Notes: generated from the sequence alone by a model not told the origin. Counted from the first letter of the stretch, positions 15,905-24,567 are shown. The stretch is 29,258 nt of DNA from an uncultured Bacilli bacterium (GCA_910576925.1 CAJTKB010000013.1:1-29258), one strand, 5' to 3'. A program made the numbers and translations.

Positions 15905-18241
15905 ATGGTTACTTTTGATTTTAATAAAACTCCAATTACACAAATCGCTGATGCAATAATAATAGATGCTTCTAATAGAGGTGCTAGTGATATTCACCTA
16001 GATCCAAGAGAAAACGGAATAATGACAAGAATACGTGTTGATGGAGATTTAGTAGATTATGCATATATTCCTAAGATGTATGAAAGAAACTTAACAACAA
16101 GGATAAAGTTAATGTCTAATATGAATATAACAGAAAGTCGTCTTCCTCAAGATGGAGCCATTAAAGGAAAGTTTGGTGGTAAAGACCTTGATATGCGTGT
16201 TTCTTGTTTACCAACAAATGAGGGGGAAAAAATAGTTATTCGTATTCTAGATTATACAAGAAGCCTATCAGGTCTTAATAACTTAGGTTTTAATAAAGAA
16301 AATTATCAAAAACTTCTTAGAATGATTGGTAACCCTAATGGAATCATTTTAATAACAGGAGCTACTGGTAGTGGTAAATCAACAACAGTTTACTCTATTC
16401 TTCAAACATTAAATAAAGAAGAAACAAACATAATAACTGTTGAAGATCCAATAGAAATGAATATAGAAGGAATGAATCAAGTTCAAGTAAACTCAGAAAT
16501 TGGACTAGATTTTGCAGCTGTTTTAAGATCTATTTTAAGACAAGACCCTAATGTTATTCTAATTGGAGAGATACGTGATAGTGAAACAGCCCAAATAGCC
16601 GTTAGAGCATCCATTACTGGACATTTAGTATTATCAACAATCCATACTAATAATTCTTTATCTACAATAGAAAGACTACTTGATATGAATGTAGAAAAAT
16701 ATTTACTTTCCAGTGCCATTACTGGTATTATTTCTCAACGTCTTGCCAAGATGCTTTGTCCACATTGTAGAAAAACTAGACAAACAACACCCTATGAAAA
16801 GAAAATATTTAAACTAGCTTTAAAACAAAAAGTAGAAACAATTTATACTGCTAATGAGCAAGGTTGTCAATATTGTCATAAAGGTTATAAAGGACGTATT
16901 GCTGTTCAAGAGGTATTAGAAATAACTGATGATATTAAAAATGCTATCAATAAAAGTAACTCTAATAGAGATGATCTAAGAAATTTAGTTTATGGTAGTG
17001 GAAACGTAATAACATTATTACAAGATGGACTTGGAAAAATTTTAGGAGGACTCACAACTTTTGAAGAAATATATAGAATAATAGAAATCGATCAAGATAT
17101 AGAAGATAGTTGTATAACTGCTATTAAAGAAGCTGAAACAGAAACAAAAAAAATAGAAGAAAAGCAAAAAGAAGAAGAAAAACAAGAAAGTAAAAAAGAA
17201 TTAGAAGAAAAAACAAATACTAATGTTACAACTGAAGCAATCTCAACAACTGCCTTAGTAAATAAAGATATATCAGTTGCTAAACAAGACGCTAATACCA
17301 TAACAACTAAACAAGCGACTTCAATATTAAATAATCAAAATAAAAATATAATTCCAAAAACTCCCCCTATTATAAAAAATAATCAAAATAATGAGCAAAA
17401 TATAGAAGAAAAAAAATATAATCAGTATTTCCCTAAAAAGGAAATAGATAATAAAATAACTGATGATACTAATAACAAAAATTATGCTACTTCATATTTT
17501 CCCCCATCTAAAGACATAATAACTACTCAAGAAAAGAAAATAAAAGATGAAAATAATTCAACTATAAAACACTATAGCGCTTATTTCCCAAACAACAATT
17601 TAGATGAACTAAAAGCAAGTATGGTTGATGCAAAAGAAATTATAAAAGATAACAACAAAATTGATACTAGAAGTTTTGCTTCATACTTTCCAAATAAGGA
17701 TTTAACAGAATTAAAGGAAGATAAAACATCATCTAACACAAACGACAATACTAATAACTTAAGTGATGAAAATCAAGAGAATGATTTCAACTTCTCTTCA
17801 TATTTTCCTGCTAAAGATATTAAATCACTACAGTTAAAAAATAACATTATAGAACAACCTAATAAAATAAAAAGCTATAGTACTTATTTTCCGAAGAAAG
17901 ATATTAATATGAATAATAATTCTATTCCTATGAACAATTTAAATAAAAAACAAGCTCCACAAACAAAAGAAGAGGAAAATATTAATAATTTCTTTCCATC
18001 AGAAGATAAACAAATCTCAAAACAAAACACACAAAAGTTAGAATTAAATAATGGAATAACAATAAATAATAATCAAATACCCCAAAATACCATTCAATCA
18101 AATATCAACCAAAATATAAATAAAGCAACTATAGATAATTTAATATTCCCACAAGGAATAGATGCTTCAAAACCATTAACTCCATTAACTAGCAATCTAA
18201 TAAATCCGCTTCCTACTCCACCAAATAGCGAAGCAATCTAG
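15905..18241 (+). CDS. GspE/PilB-type secretion ATPase with long YFP-repeat C-terminal tail
   Basis: Assembly ATPases of type II secretion and type IV pili power pilin insertion from the cytoplasmic face. The first 420 residues are a complete T2SSE ATPase. They include DIHLDP, Walker A GATGSGKST (about residues 152-160), NIITVEDPIE, Walker B ILIGEIRD (about 217), a His box GHLVLSTIHTN and the zinc tetracysteine CPHC (about 285) with CQYC (about 320). There is no N-terminal MshEN domain. The remaining roughly 360 residues are low-complexity, Asn-, Lys- and Glu-rich. They carry six good and two weak copies of a motif like SYFPxKDI. The ATG at 15905 is chosen (AAGGG nine bases upstream); the in-frame ATG at 15896 abuts the ribosome site. 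It diverges from two pseudopilins; no GspF or PilC platform gene is present. Confidence 0.92.
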   Translation: MVTFDFNKTPITQIADAIIIDASNRGASDIHLDPRENGIMTRIRVDGDLVDYAYIPKMYERNLTTRIKLMSNMNITESRLPQDGAIKGKFGGKDLDMRVSCLPTNEGEKIVIRILDYTRSLSGLNNLGFNKENYQKLLRMIGNPNGIILITGATGSGKSTTVYSILQTLNKEETNIITVEDPIEMNIEGMNQVQVNSEIGLDFAAVLRSILRQDPNVILIGEIRDSETAQIAVRASITGHLVLSTIHTNNSLSTIERLLDMNVEKYLLSSAITGIISQRLAKMLCPHCRKTRQTTPYEKKIFKLALKQKVETIYTANEQGCQYCHKGYKGRIAVQEVLEITDDIKNAINKSNSNRDDLRNLVYGSGNVITLLQDGLGKILGGLTTFEEIYRIIEIDQDIEDSCITAIKEAETETKKIEEKQKEEEKQESKKELEEKTNTNVTTEAISTTALVNKDISVAKQDANTITTKQATSILNNQNKNIIPKTPPIIKNNQNNEQNIEEKKYNQYFPKKEIDNKITDDTNNKNYATSYFPPSKDIITTQEKKIKDENNSTIKHYSAYFPNNNLDELKASMVDAKEIIKDNNKIDTRSFASYFPNKDLTELKEDKTSSNTNDNTNNLSDENQENDFNFSSYFPAKDIKSLQLKNNIIEQPNKIKSYSTYFPKKDINMNNNSIPMNNLNKKQAPQTKEEENINNFFPSEDKQISKQNTQKLELNNGITINNNQIPQNTIQSNINQNINKATIDNLIFPQGIDASKPLTPLTSNLINPLPTPPNSEAI
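17426..18150 (+). repeat. tandemly spaced YFP motif repeats within the ATPase tail
   Basis: Codons for Tyr-Phe-Pro start at 17426, 17495, 17582, 17684, 17801 and 17885, i.e. 23-39 residues apart. Weaker forms are FFP at 17990 and IFPQGID near 18148. Typical copies read YNQYFPKKEID, FASYFPNKDLTEL, FSSYFPAKDIKSL and YSTYFPKKDI. The linkers between them are not conserved and codons differ between copies. This points to selection on the peptide motif rather than recent DNA duplication. Confidence 0.85.
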
Positions 18242-18267
18242 CATATTCTAACATATGCTTTTTTTTA
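18241..18267 (+). terminator. terminator after the secretion ATPase
   Basis: GCATAT (18241-18246), loop TCTAAC and ATATGC (18253-18258) are followed by eight T residues. The stem begins on the last base of the stop codon. Confidence 0.85.
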
Positions 18268-18295
18268 TTTACTATTTTAAGTCTTAAATAAGGAG

Positions 18296-18323
18296 TTGAC
18301 AAAAGCAAAAAAAAGAATAGAAT
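18296..18323 (+). promoter_or_regulatory. sigma-A promoter for the kinase-fold gene
   Basis: TTGACA (18296-18301), a 16-base spacer and TAGAAT (18318-18323) precede the AGGAGGA ribosome site of the gene at 18346. The predicted transcript leader is only about 15 bases. Confidence 0.7.
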
Positions 18324-18345
18324 ATTTGAAAAAAGGAGGAATATT

Positions 18346-19209
18346 ATGAGCATTCCAAAATTAAATTTAAAAGAATTTTTAAACCAAAACAAAGGCTATG
18401 AAATATTAAAAAGATGTAAAGACACTACATTAATAAAACTTCCAAATGGAGAACTATTAAAAATTCTAGATAATGAGTTATTAAACAGAATAACTAATAC
18501 TGGCTATAGCTTAGAAGATAGACTATGTGAAGCTGAATATTTAACTGATTTTACTAATTTTCCTTGGCCTATAATAATGCTTGAAGATGAAGATATTGTG
18601 AATTCTTATGTTATGCCCTACATTCCAGGTGTTGATTTTACTGACTATTATGAAAATATATTTGATTTAACTAGCTATGCCAATATTCACTCTCAAATTG
18701 AAAATAATATAAAAAAAGGAAACAATATAGGTATAGTATTCCCAGACTTGTGTACAACAGAAAATATTAGAATTACTGATAATAATAAAGTATTTTTCAT
18801 AGATTATGATGGTTTACAAATCAAGCAAATGCCAGCAGTAGGATTTTCAGATTTTCTAGGTACGCCTAATGAAGTCTTAAAGAAAAAATACTATGATTAT
18901 AAGTCTGATTTATTCACGAAAGAGCTGGATATAAAAAGTGCAATTTTCTTATATTTTGTTGATGTATTCGGAATTAATTTAGCCGCAGCCAATAAAATAA
19001 ATCCACATAACGGAAAAGTAGTAACCTTGGATGATATATTTTCTATAATTAATTTAGATGATGTCGATATACAACAAAAAGTATGGAAACTATTTCAATC
19101 ATCAGAACCAAATGAATTTTTAGAAGAAGATCTTTATAAAATTGCAGAAAAATATAAATTAGTTATGCCTTTTCCTAATGATCCAATAAAAACACTCATA
19201 AAAAAGTAA
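18346..19209 (+). CDS. predicted kinase-fold protein of unknown substrate
   Basis: I do not recognise a named family, but the 287-residue protein has the layout of a protein-kinase-like (aminoglycoside/choline-kinase-like) fold. A small N-lobe carries LIKLPNGELLKIL with a candidate ATP-binding Lys39. A hinge-like NSYVMPYIPGVDF is at residues 86-98. A catalytic-loop equivalent, VFPDLCTTENIRI, has Asp134 and Asn140. A metal-binding FFIDYDGLQI has Asp153 and Asp155. The usual HxD histidine is replaced by Phe-Pro. The gene has a strong ribosome site AGGAGGA and its own promoter. Its neighbours are the secretion ATPase upstream and a convergent HD-domain operon. It could be a divergent kinase or an inactive pseudokinase. 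Confidence 0.7.
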   Translation: MSIPKLNLKEFLNQNKGYEILKRCKDTTLIKLPNGELLKILDNELLNRITNTGYSLEDRLCEAEYLTDFTNFPWPIIMLEDEDIVNSYVMPYIPGVDFTDYYENIFDLTSYANIHSQIENNIKKGNNIGIVFPDLCTTENIRITDNNKVFFIDYDGLQIKQMPAVGFSDFLGTPNEVLKKKYYDYKSDLFTKELDIKSAIFLYFVDVFGINLAAANKINPHNGKVVTLDDIFSIINLDDVDIQQKVWKLFQSSEPNEFLEEDLYKIAEKYKLVMPFPNDPIKTLIKK

Positions 19210-19282
19210 TTAGTATCCTCAAAAATATTTACATAAATGTTTATAAACAAAGTTTTTCACACTCTCATAATAACTATTTTTG

Positions 19283-19310
19283 TAAAAAAAATAAGCATAC
19301 AACACTTATT
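19283..19310 (-). terminator. terminator of the lepA-spoIIID-like-hemW-HD operon
   Basis: On the minus strand AATAAG (19310-19305), a nine-base loop and CTTATT (19295-19290) run straight into a T-tract, a few bases after the stop codon of the HD-domain gene. Confidence 0.7.
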
Positions 19311-19313
19311 AAA

Positions 19314-19895
19314 TTAACCAACAATATCATTCTTTTCATCGAACTTAAATAAAATAGCTTTTCTACTAGCAAGATAATCACACATATGAACAAAATTTTG
19401 ATACTTCGTTGTAGGTTTTGGCAATACATCATTCCCATTATAATCTGTAGTCCAAGGTCCCATATGACTAGATATCACAGATTTTAATAATTCAATATCT
19501 TCTTTTTCTAAAAAAAGTTCATTCTTATTCTGCTCTACTAAATTTGCCATCAATAATGGATGTTCAAATTTAACGTATTTCTCCATTGGAATACCATGTT
19601 TTAAGCCATCATGTAATATAAGTCCCATTATCATCAAATCTTTTTCTTTTTGTGCATATTTATTACCAATAATAGGATCTTCTAAAAGTTCATAAGCTAC
19701 TCTAACAGCAGCCTTAGTATGCCTTAAAAGTCCACCATCTCCTAAAGCATATTCAGGATGATATTTACCTGTAGATGATGCTGCAACTTCAAAAAAATAA
19801 TCTGGCATCTTATTAATCATTACTTCCAAACTTTTCTTAACACTTTCAGTTTTAATATATCCAATTTCTCTACTAAATTTTTCTAACTTATCCAT
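19314..19895 (-). CDS. HD-domain metal-dependent phosphohydrolase
   Basis: The 193-residue protein shows the HD-superfamily metal ligands in order. They are His59 in GLLRHTKAA, the His95-Asp96 pair in LILHDGLKHG, His112 in FEHPLLMANL, His144 in SSHMGPW and Asp173 in HMCDYLASRK. Additional histidines in the middle suggest a two-metal site, as in enzymes that hydrolyse phosphate esters of nucleotides or RNA ends. The substrate cannot be told from the sequence. It starts seven bases after hemW and is the last gene of the lepA operon, ending in a terminator. A nucleic-acid-linked role such as that of YhaM-type HD domains is possible but unproven. Confidence 0.82.
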   Translation of the reverse strand: MDKLEKFSREIGYIKTESVKKSLEVMINKMPDYFFEVAASSTGKYHPEYALGDGGLLRHTKAAVRVAYELLEDPIIGNKYAQKEKDLMIMGLILHDGLKHGIPMEKYVKFEHPLLMANLVEQNKNELFLEKEDIELLKSVISSHMGPWTTDYNGNDVLPKPTTKYQNFVHMCDYLASRKAILFKFDEKNDIVG

Positions 19896-19902
19896 ACTAC
19901 TA

Positions 19903-20988
19903 TTACCTCACAAACTTCTCTAAAATATTATTCATTACATACCATTTATCATAAGGTATATAAACCCTTTTTTCATTAATAATAAGACATCTTTGTAATA
20001 TCAAATCTCTAATATCAAATACTTCCTCTAATTTTATTTTATATTTTTTATAAAACTCATCTAGCCTAATTCCTTCTATCGTTCTTAAACCTAAAATCAT
20101 TTCATAACTAATTTTATCATATTTATTCATTTTTTCAATCTCATATTTATAAAAACCATCAACATATTTTGAAATACTACCTGTATTAGTATATCTAATA
20201 TCATCAATATAACCACTAGCAGAAAGACCAAAACCATAATACTTTTCATTTTTCCAATATGTTAAATTATGTTTTGATCTAAAACCACTTTTAGCAAAGT
20301 TACTTACTTCATAATGCTCATAATTATTATCATTTAAAATATCACATATCATAAAATACATCTTAGAATCAGTTTCTTCATCACAATTAGTAAACTTTTT
20401 CAAATAGAGTTTAGTATGTTCTTCTATAATAAGTGAATAAGTCGAAATATGTTCTAAGTTAAGACTTAAAATAAATGAAATATCATCTCTTAAATCTTCT
20501 AAGCTCTCTCCATTAAAAGCATACATCAAATCACCATTTATATTAGAAAAACCAAGTTTCCTGCAAGTATTTATCTTATCACGAATTTCATTTCTTGTAT
20601 GATATCTATCCATAATATTTAAAAACTTATCATTTACAGTTTCAATTCCAAAACTAAGTCTATTAACACCATACTTTTTAAGAATCTTAAGTTTTTCTTC
20701 TGTAATGGAGATATTACATTCAAAAGTAAATTCATAAGATATATCTAACTTAAACATTTGAACAATTTTAAAAAGTCTTTCTAATTTATCTTCTCCTAAA
20801 TCACTTGGTGTGCCACCACCTATATAAATAGTAGAAATAATATCATTTTTATAACAAGACTTTATTTCTTTTTCTAAAGCTTTTAAATATCTATCAACTT
20901 GATCTTTATTATAATACATTTTACTAAAGTTACAATAAGAACATATATTTTTACAAAAAGGAATATGGATATATACTGATCTAATCAT
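19903..20988 (-). CDS. hemW: radical SAM heme chaperone HemW
   Basis: HemW is a radical SAM protein related to coproporphyrinogen dehydrogenase; it binds and delivers heme. The cluster motif is Cys12-x3-Cys16-x2-Cys19 in FCKNICSYCNFSK. The residue after the third cysteine region is NF rather than the extra Cys of true HemN, which favours HemW. Then come IYIGGGTPSDL, RLSFGIETVND, INGDLMYAFNGES and the C-terminal GLRTIEGI. I start at the ATG at 20988, which overlaps the end of the HTH gene by eight bases. The frame extends to a GTG at 21006 but with no ribosome site. Pairing of lepA and hemW is also found in Bacillus. Confidence 0.93.
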   Translation of the reverse strand: MIRSVYIHIPFCKNICSYCNFSKMYYNKDQVDRYLKALEKEIKSCYKNDIISTIYIGGGTPSDLGEDKLERLFKIVQMFKLDISYEFTFECNISITEEKLKILKKYGVNRLSFGIETVNDKFLNIMDRYHTRNEIRDKINTCRKLGFSNINGDLMYAFNGESLEDLRDDISFILSLNLEHISTYSLIIEEHTKLYLKKFTNCDEETDSKMYFMICDILNDNNYEHYEVSNFAKSGFRSKHNLTYWKNEKYYGFGLSASGYIDDIRYTNTGSISKYVDGFYKYEIEKMNKYDKISYEMILGLRTIEGIRLDEFYKKYKIKLEEVFDIRDLILQRCLIINEKRVYIPYDKWYVMNNILEKFVR

Positions 20989-21244
20989 TTTTTCTATGAC
21001 TACCACCTTTTTTTCGTCCTAATATCCTATTTTTATTTCTCTCTCTTTTTATAAATGCATAATTATTTATACCTATAAGTTCCTTTGTTCTTTCACTAGT
21101 TAAATATCTTCCTACACTACTACTAGGAAGTCCTAAGCTTTTTCCTATTTTCTCATCACTCATTCTACAGCCATTCTCCACAAACACATTAACTGTTGCT
21201 AATATCTTGGCATCTCTTTCTTCTTTTTGTTTTGAACTCAACAT
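20981..21244 (-). CDS. SpoIIID-like small helix-turn-helix regulator
   Basis: The 87-residue basic protein has a helix-turn-helix near residues 20-48 (GCRMSDEKIGKSLGLPSSSV, then GRYLTSER). A second basic helical stretch, NYAFIKRERNKNRIL, ends in GRKKGGSHRKND. The size, the single HTH with a following LT-R element and the basic tail recall SpoIIID, the mother-cell regulator acting with sigma-E, but residue identity is low. The ATG at 21244 lies one base after the lepA stop, with GGTGAT as ribosome site inside the lepA end; the in-frame ATG at 21256 has a poor site. Insertion between lepA and hemW is unlike Bacillus. It could instead be another small sporulation-type HTH factor. Confidence 0.6.
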   Translation of the reverse strand: MLSSKQKEERDAKILATVNVFVENGCRMSDEKIGKSLGLPSSSVGRYLTSERTKELIGINNYAFIKRERNKNRILGRKKGGSHRKND

Positions 21245-21245
21245 A

Positions 21246-23045
21246 TTAATCACCATCCACTGATAACACGCTCATAAAGGCTTCTTGTGACAATTCTACA
21301 CTTCCAATTTTTTTCATTTTTTTCTTACCTGCTTTCTGCTTCTCTAGTAACTTTTTCTTACGACTCACATCTCCACCATAACATTTTGCTAAAACATCCT
21401 TTCTAAGGGCTTTTACTGTGCTTCTAGCAATAATATGACTACCAATAGAAGCTTGTATAGGTATTTCAAATAGTTGTCTTGGAATACTTTCTTTTAATTG
21501 TTCTACTACTGCCTTTCCTCTATTATAACTAAAATCCTTATGTACAATAGTTGATAAAGCATCAATTATTTCTCCATTGAGCAAAATATCCATTTTTACT
21601 AAGTCACTAGGTCTATTTCCAATAAATTCATAATCAAATGAAGCATATCCTTTAGTAGTAGACTTTAACTTATCGAAAAAATTATATACAATCTCTGATA
21701 AAGGCATTTCATAATGTATATTTACACGAGTTTTATCTATATAATCCATTGATATATATTTTCCTCGTCTATCTTGACACAATTCCATTATAGGACCAAT
21801 ATAATCTGTAGGAGTAAAAATATTAGTTTTGACAAAAGGTTCTCTAACTTCTTTTGTTTTACTTTTATCTGGCATCAAACTAGGTGAAGATATCTCACAT
21901 ATTTCACCATTAGTGCTTTCAACTTCATATATAACACTAGGTGCCGTCGTAATAATCTCTATCCCAAATTCTCTATTAATTCTTTCCTTAATAATATCCA
22001 TATGTAATAATCCTAAAAAACCACATCTAAAGCCGAAGCCTAAAGCATTAGAAGTTTCTGGACTAAATTCTAGTGAAGCATCATTTAGTTTTAGTTTATT
22101 TAAAGCTTCCCTAAGACTTTCAAATTTAACACTTTCAATTGGATAAAGGCCACAAAAAACCATCGGTTTCATTGGTTTATATCCTGGAAGAGATTCTTTT
22201 TCATAATTTTCTTTCGAAGTAATTGTATCTCCCACTTTAACAGTAGAAATATCTTTAATAGAAGCTACAATATGTCCTACTTCACCACTAGATAAACTAT
22301 TAACTTTTTCTTCTTTGGGAGTTGTTACAAAAAGTTCAGTTACAACATATTCTTTATCGCTTTGATGCATCTTTATAGTATCGCCCTGACGAAGAATACC
22401 ATTAAATATACGAACCGATATAACAACTCCCCTATAACTATCAAAAATACTATCAAATATTAAAGCTTGTAATCCACTAGCATTATTTCCTTTAGGAGAC
22501 GGAACTCTATCAATTATAGCACAAACTAATTCTTTTATACCAATACCTGTTTTTGCACTAGTTAGAATTATCTCTTCATCACTAAAACCAACTAATTCCT
22601 TCAATTCATTCTTTACTTTTTCTACATCTGCATTAGGTAAATCAATTTTATTTATAACAGGAATAATAGTCAAATTATTTTCTATTGCAAGATATAAATT
22701 AGCAATAGTTTGAGCTTCAATTCCCTGGCTTGCATCAACCACAAGAATTGCACCGTCACTAGAAGCAAGACTTCTACTTACCTCATACGAAAAATCAACG
22801 TGACCAGGAGTATCAATTAAATTAAGCATATATTCTTCATCATTATATTTATATTTCATAGTAGCAGTATTAAGTTTTATAGTAATACCTCGTTCTCTTT
22901 CAATTTCCATCGAATCAAGTACTTGATTTTTTATTTCTCTTTCAGTTAAAGCTCCACACTCTTCAAGTATTCTATCAGCCAAAGTACTTTTTCCATGATC
23001 AATATGTGCAATAATTGAGAAGTTTCTAATATTATTCTGATTCAT
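21246..23045 (-). CDS. lepA: elongation factor 4 (LepA)
   Basis: LepA is a ribosome-binding GTPase related to EF-G that acts in translation initiation and ribosome back-translocation. The 599-residue protein has G1 AHIDHGKSTLADRILE, G3 DTPGHVDFSYE, G4 NKIDLP and the LepA-specific C-terminal domain (GGDVSRKKKLLEKQKAGKKK). All GTPase motifs are intact and the length is typical. The ATG at 23045 has AGGAG nine bases upstream; an in-frame ATG at 23054 overlaps that site. It leads an operon with the HTH gene, hemW and the HD protein. A terminator at 23100-23123 shields it from transcription out of the mobile-element region. Confidence 0.97.
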   Translation of the reverse strand: MNQNNIRNFSIIAHIDHGKSTLADRILEECGALTEREIKNQVLDSMEIERERGITIKLNTATMKYKYNDEEYMLNLIDTPGHVDFSYEVSRSLASSDGAILVVDASQGIEAQTIANLYLAIENNLTIIPVINKIDLPNADVEKVKNELKELVGFSDEEIILTSAKTGIGIKELVCAIIDRVPSPKGNNASGLQALIFDSIFDSYRGVVISVRIFNGILRQGDTIKMHQSDKEYVVTELFVTTPKEEKVNSLSSGEVGHIVASIKDISTVKVGDTITSKENYEKESLPGYKPMKPMVFCGLYPIESVKFESLREALNKLKLNDASLEFSPETSNALGFGFRCGFLGLLHMDIIKERINREFGIEIITTAPSVIYEVESTNGEICEISSPSLMPDKSKTKEVREPFVKTNIFTPTDYIGPIMELCQDRRGKYISMDYIDKTRVNIHYEMPLSEIVYNFFDKLKSTTKGYASFDYEFIGNRPSDLVKMDILLNGEIIDALSTIVHKDFSYNRGKAVVEQLKESIPRQLFEIPIQASIGSHIIARSTVKALRKDVLAKCYGGDVSRKKKLLEKQKAGKKKMKKIGSVELSQEAFMSVLSVDGD

Positions 23046-23099
23046 TAAAATCATCTCCTAAACTTAAAAGTCAACTTATAATTATAATATATAGTATAG

Positions 23100-23123
23100 C
23101 AAAAAACTTGGACTTATCCAAGT
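23100..23123 (-). terminator. terminator between the mobile-element region and lepA
   Basis: On the minus strand ACTTGGA, loop TAAG and TCCAAGT are followed by TTTTT. The stem is perfect over seven base pairs. Confidence 0.8.
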
Positions 23124-23230
23124 ATTTGATCTAAAATATAATTATATGATAACAAAAAGATAATATAATAAATAACAGTATTTAGTTACAACTAATATTA
23201 AATATGCCTTACAAAACAACAAGTGAAAAT

Positions 23231-23745
23231 CTAGTTCCACGGTCTGATGCTGCATCCCCAATAACTGCTATCAAATGACACACTTTTATTTCCATTATTA
23301 TTTAAGTCATATTTATATTCACTTCCAACTTTTAGAGCAAATCTTAATATATTAGGGTTTATATTTCCACTCTCATCTATTTCTCCAACAATTACTATTT
23401 TAACTATACTATCAAAAGCTTCTCTATCAAATTCTTCTAAAGATAAAGGAACATTTATCATATCTTCTATTTGTTGTAGTTGTAATTCGATTCCTTTATT
23501 TTCTTGTTCTAATGCTCTATATTCATTAATTTCGTTTACAATTTTAGAAATCTTATCATTGAGTTCTTTTTCTTTAGAATTATATACATCTTTATGCTCG
23601 TAATCATCTAACTTCATATCAATTAAGTTTGATAATCTCTTTTCTAATATAATCTTTTCCTAATTTAATTTATCAATTTTAGCCTTATAATCCGTATTTG
23701 TTATTGCATCTTTAATTGCATTTAGAAGTTTATCTTTTGTCTGTT
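23231..23745 (-). pseudogene. C-terminal remnant of a large serine recombinase, with in-frame stop
   Basis: The open part (MKLDDYEHKDVYNSKEKEL to the end) matches the C-terminal coiled-coil and the strand FDREAFDSIVKIVIVGEIDE of large serine recombinases from prophages and conjugative elements. Upstream, the same frame continues with LLNAIKDAITNTDYKAKIDK, then LN, then a TAG in place of an expected Gln codon (near 23660), then EKIILEKRLSNLID. Beyond about 23750 homology ends at the IS-end-like palindrome. The catalytic N-terminal domain is absent. It is a dead fragment, a trace of a former integrated element near lepA. The start of the fragment is approximate. Confidence 0.75.
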
Positions 23746-23771
23746 AATTTAAATTTGAAGTGCAACACTTC
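23739..23771. repeat. IS-end-like sequence with perfect palindrome
   Basis: GAAGTG-CAA-CACTTC (23757-23771) is a perfect inverted repeat. On the minus strand it contains GTGTTGCACTT, shared with the sequence at 25-35. It sits exactly between the serine recombinase remnant and the ISL3 transposase remnant. It is probably the surviving tip of an insertion sequence, possibly IS30-like, that mediated the junction. Confidence 0.4.
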
Positions 23772-23784
23772 ATCACTGAAAAAG

Positions 23785-24031
23785 ACATATGAATTATCCA
23801 ATAAAAATCCTTTACTCTGTTCTTCTTACAATTATTATCAAGGTATTCTTAAGTCAATTCGTAATAGAGATAAAAATAAATTTATTAATATTATTCATCA
23901 TTTTGACAAGAACAATTATTCACAATATATTATTAAAACTAACAAGACTTTTTTAAGAATGGAAAAATACTTAAAAAACTCTTTTGATTATGAATTATCC
24001 AATGACATTGTTGAAGTGATTAATAATTTAA
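23785..24031 (+). pseudogene. ISL3-family transposase remnant, left part (interrupted by IS200)
   Basis: The translation runs ELSNKNPLLCSSYNYYQGIL, then KSIRNRDKNKFINII, and ends EVINNL. It resembles the C-terminal third of ISL3-family DDE transposases, including the region before the conserved glutamate (D-IVE-INN, last catalytic acidic residue). The N-terminal two thirds of the gene are missing. The frame is cut at 24031 by the IS200 element and resumes at 24667. Confidence 0.7.
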
Positions 24032-24052
24032 ATCCACCCTGGAGCAAGCTCT

Positions 24053-24073
24053 AAATTGTCCACTGGACAATTT
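24053..24073. repeat. right-end hairpin of IS200
   Basis: AAATTGTCCA, one central C, then TGGACAATTT: a perfect 10-bp inverted repeat 21 bases inside the right tip, at the position where TnpA of this family binds imperfect or perfect subterminal hairpins. Confidence 0.75.
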
Positions 24074-24120
24074 CCTTTCTTCAAAAGCGGGTATCTTACT
24101 CAAGCAATGTTATGTTGCTC

Positions 24121-24567
24121 CTATAATTTTAAATATATTTGCTCATATTCTGCAACTTGTTTACCTTGATTTTTTACATATTCCTTTATTACAGATTTGT
24201 TTTGATTTTTCCCTACTGTTGACACAAAATATCTGTCGCTCCAAAACTGCCCTCCCCATAGTTTTTTCTTTACTTGGGGACATTCGACATAAATTTGCCT
24301 TGCCGTTATACTCTGTATTATTTGTACTATCTTACTTGGCGTATAATTAGGTGTACTTTGAATTAAGAAATGTACATGATCCTTATCTGTGCCTATCTCT
24401 AGAAAAGTTATATAGTCATATCTTTTTTCTATTTCAAGGCAAATTTGTCGAAGATGCTTCTCTACTGTGTTATCAAATATTATACGACGATATTTTGCTG
24501 GTAATACTAAATGGTAAACAAGATTGCTAACATTGTGCGATAAATATAAGTATTCACTTTCACTCAT
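24121..24567 (-). CDS. tnpA: IS200-type Y1 transposase TnpA
   Basis: TnpA is a small HUH endonuclease that moves single-stranded DNA by a peel-and-paste mechanism. The 148 residues equal the family length. The HUH motif is His64-Val-His66 in DKDHVHFLIQ, and the catalytic tyrosine is Tyr130 in IKEYVKNQG. The supporting motifs KLWGGQFWSDRYF are present. No frameshift or stop is seen, so it should be active. No TnpB partner is present, which places it in the IS200 rather than the IS605 arrangement. Confidence 0.95.
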   Translation of the reverse strand: MSESEYLYLSHNVSNLVYHLVLPAKYRRIIFDNTVEKHLRQICLEIEKRYDYITFLEIGTDKDHVHFLIQSTPNYTPSKIVQIIQSITARQIYVECPQVKKKLWGGQFWSDRYFVSTVGKNQNKSVIKEYVKNQGKQVAEYEQIYLKL

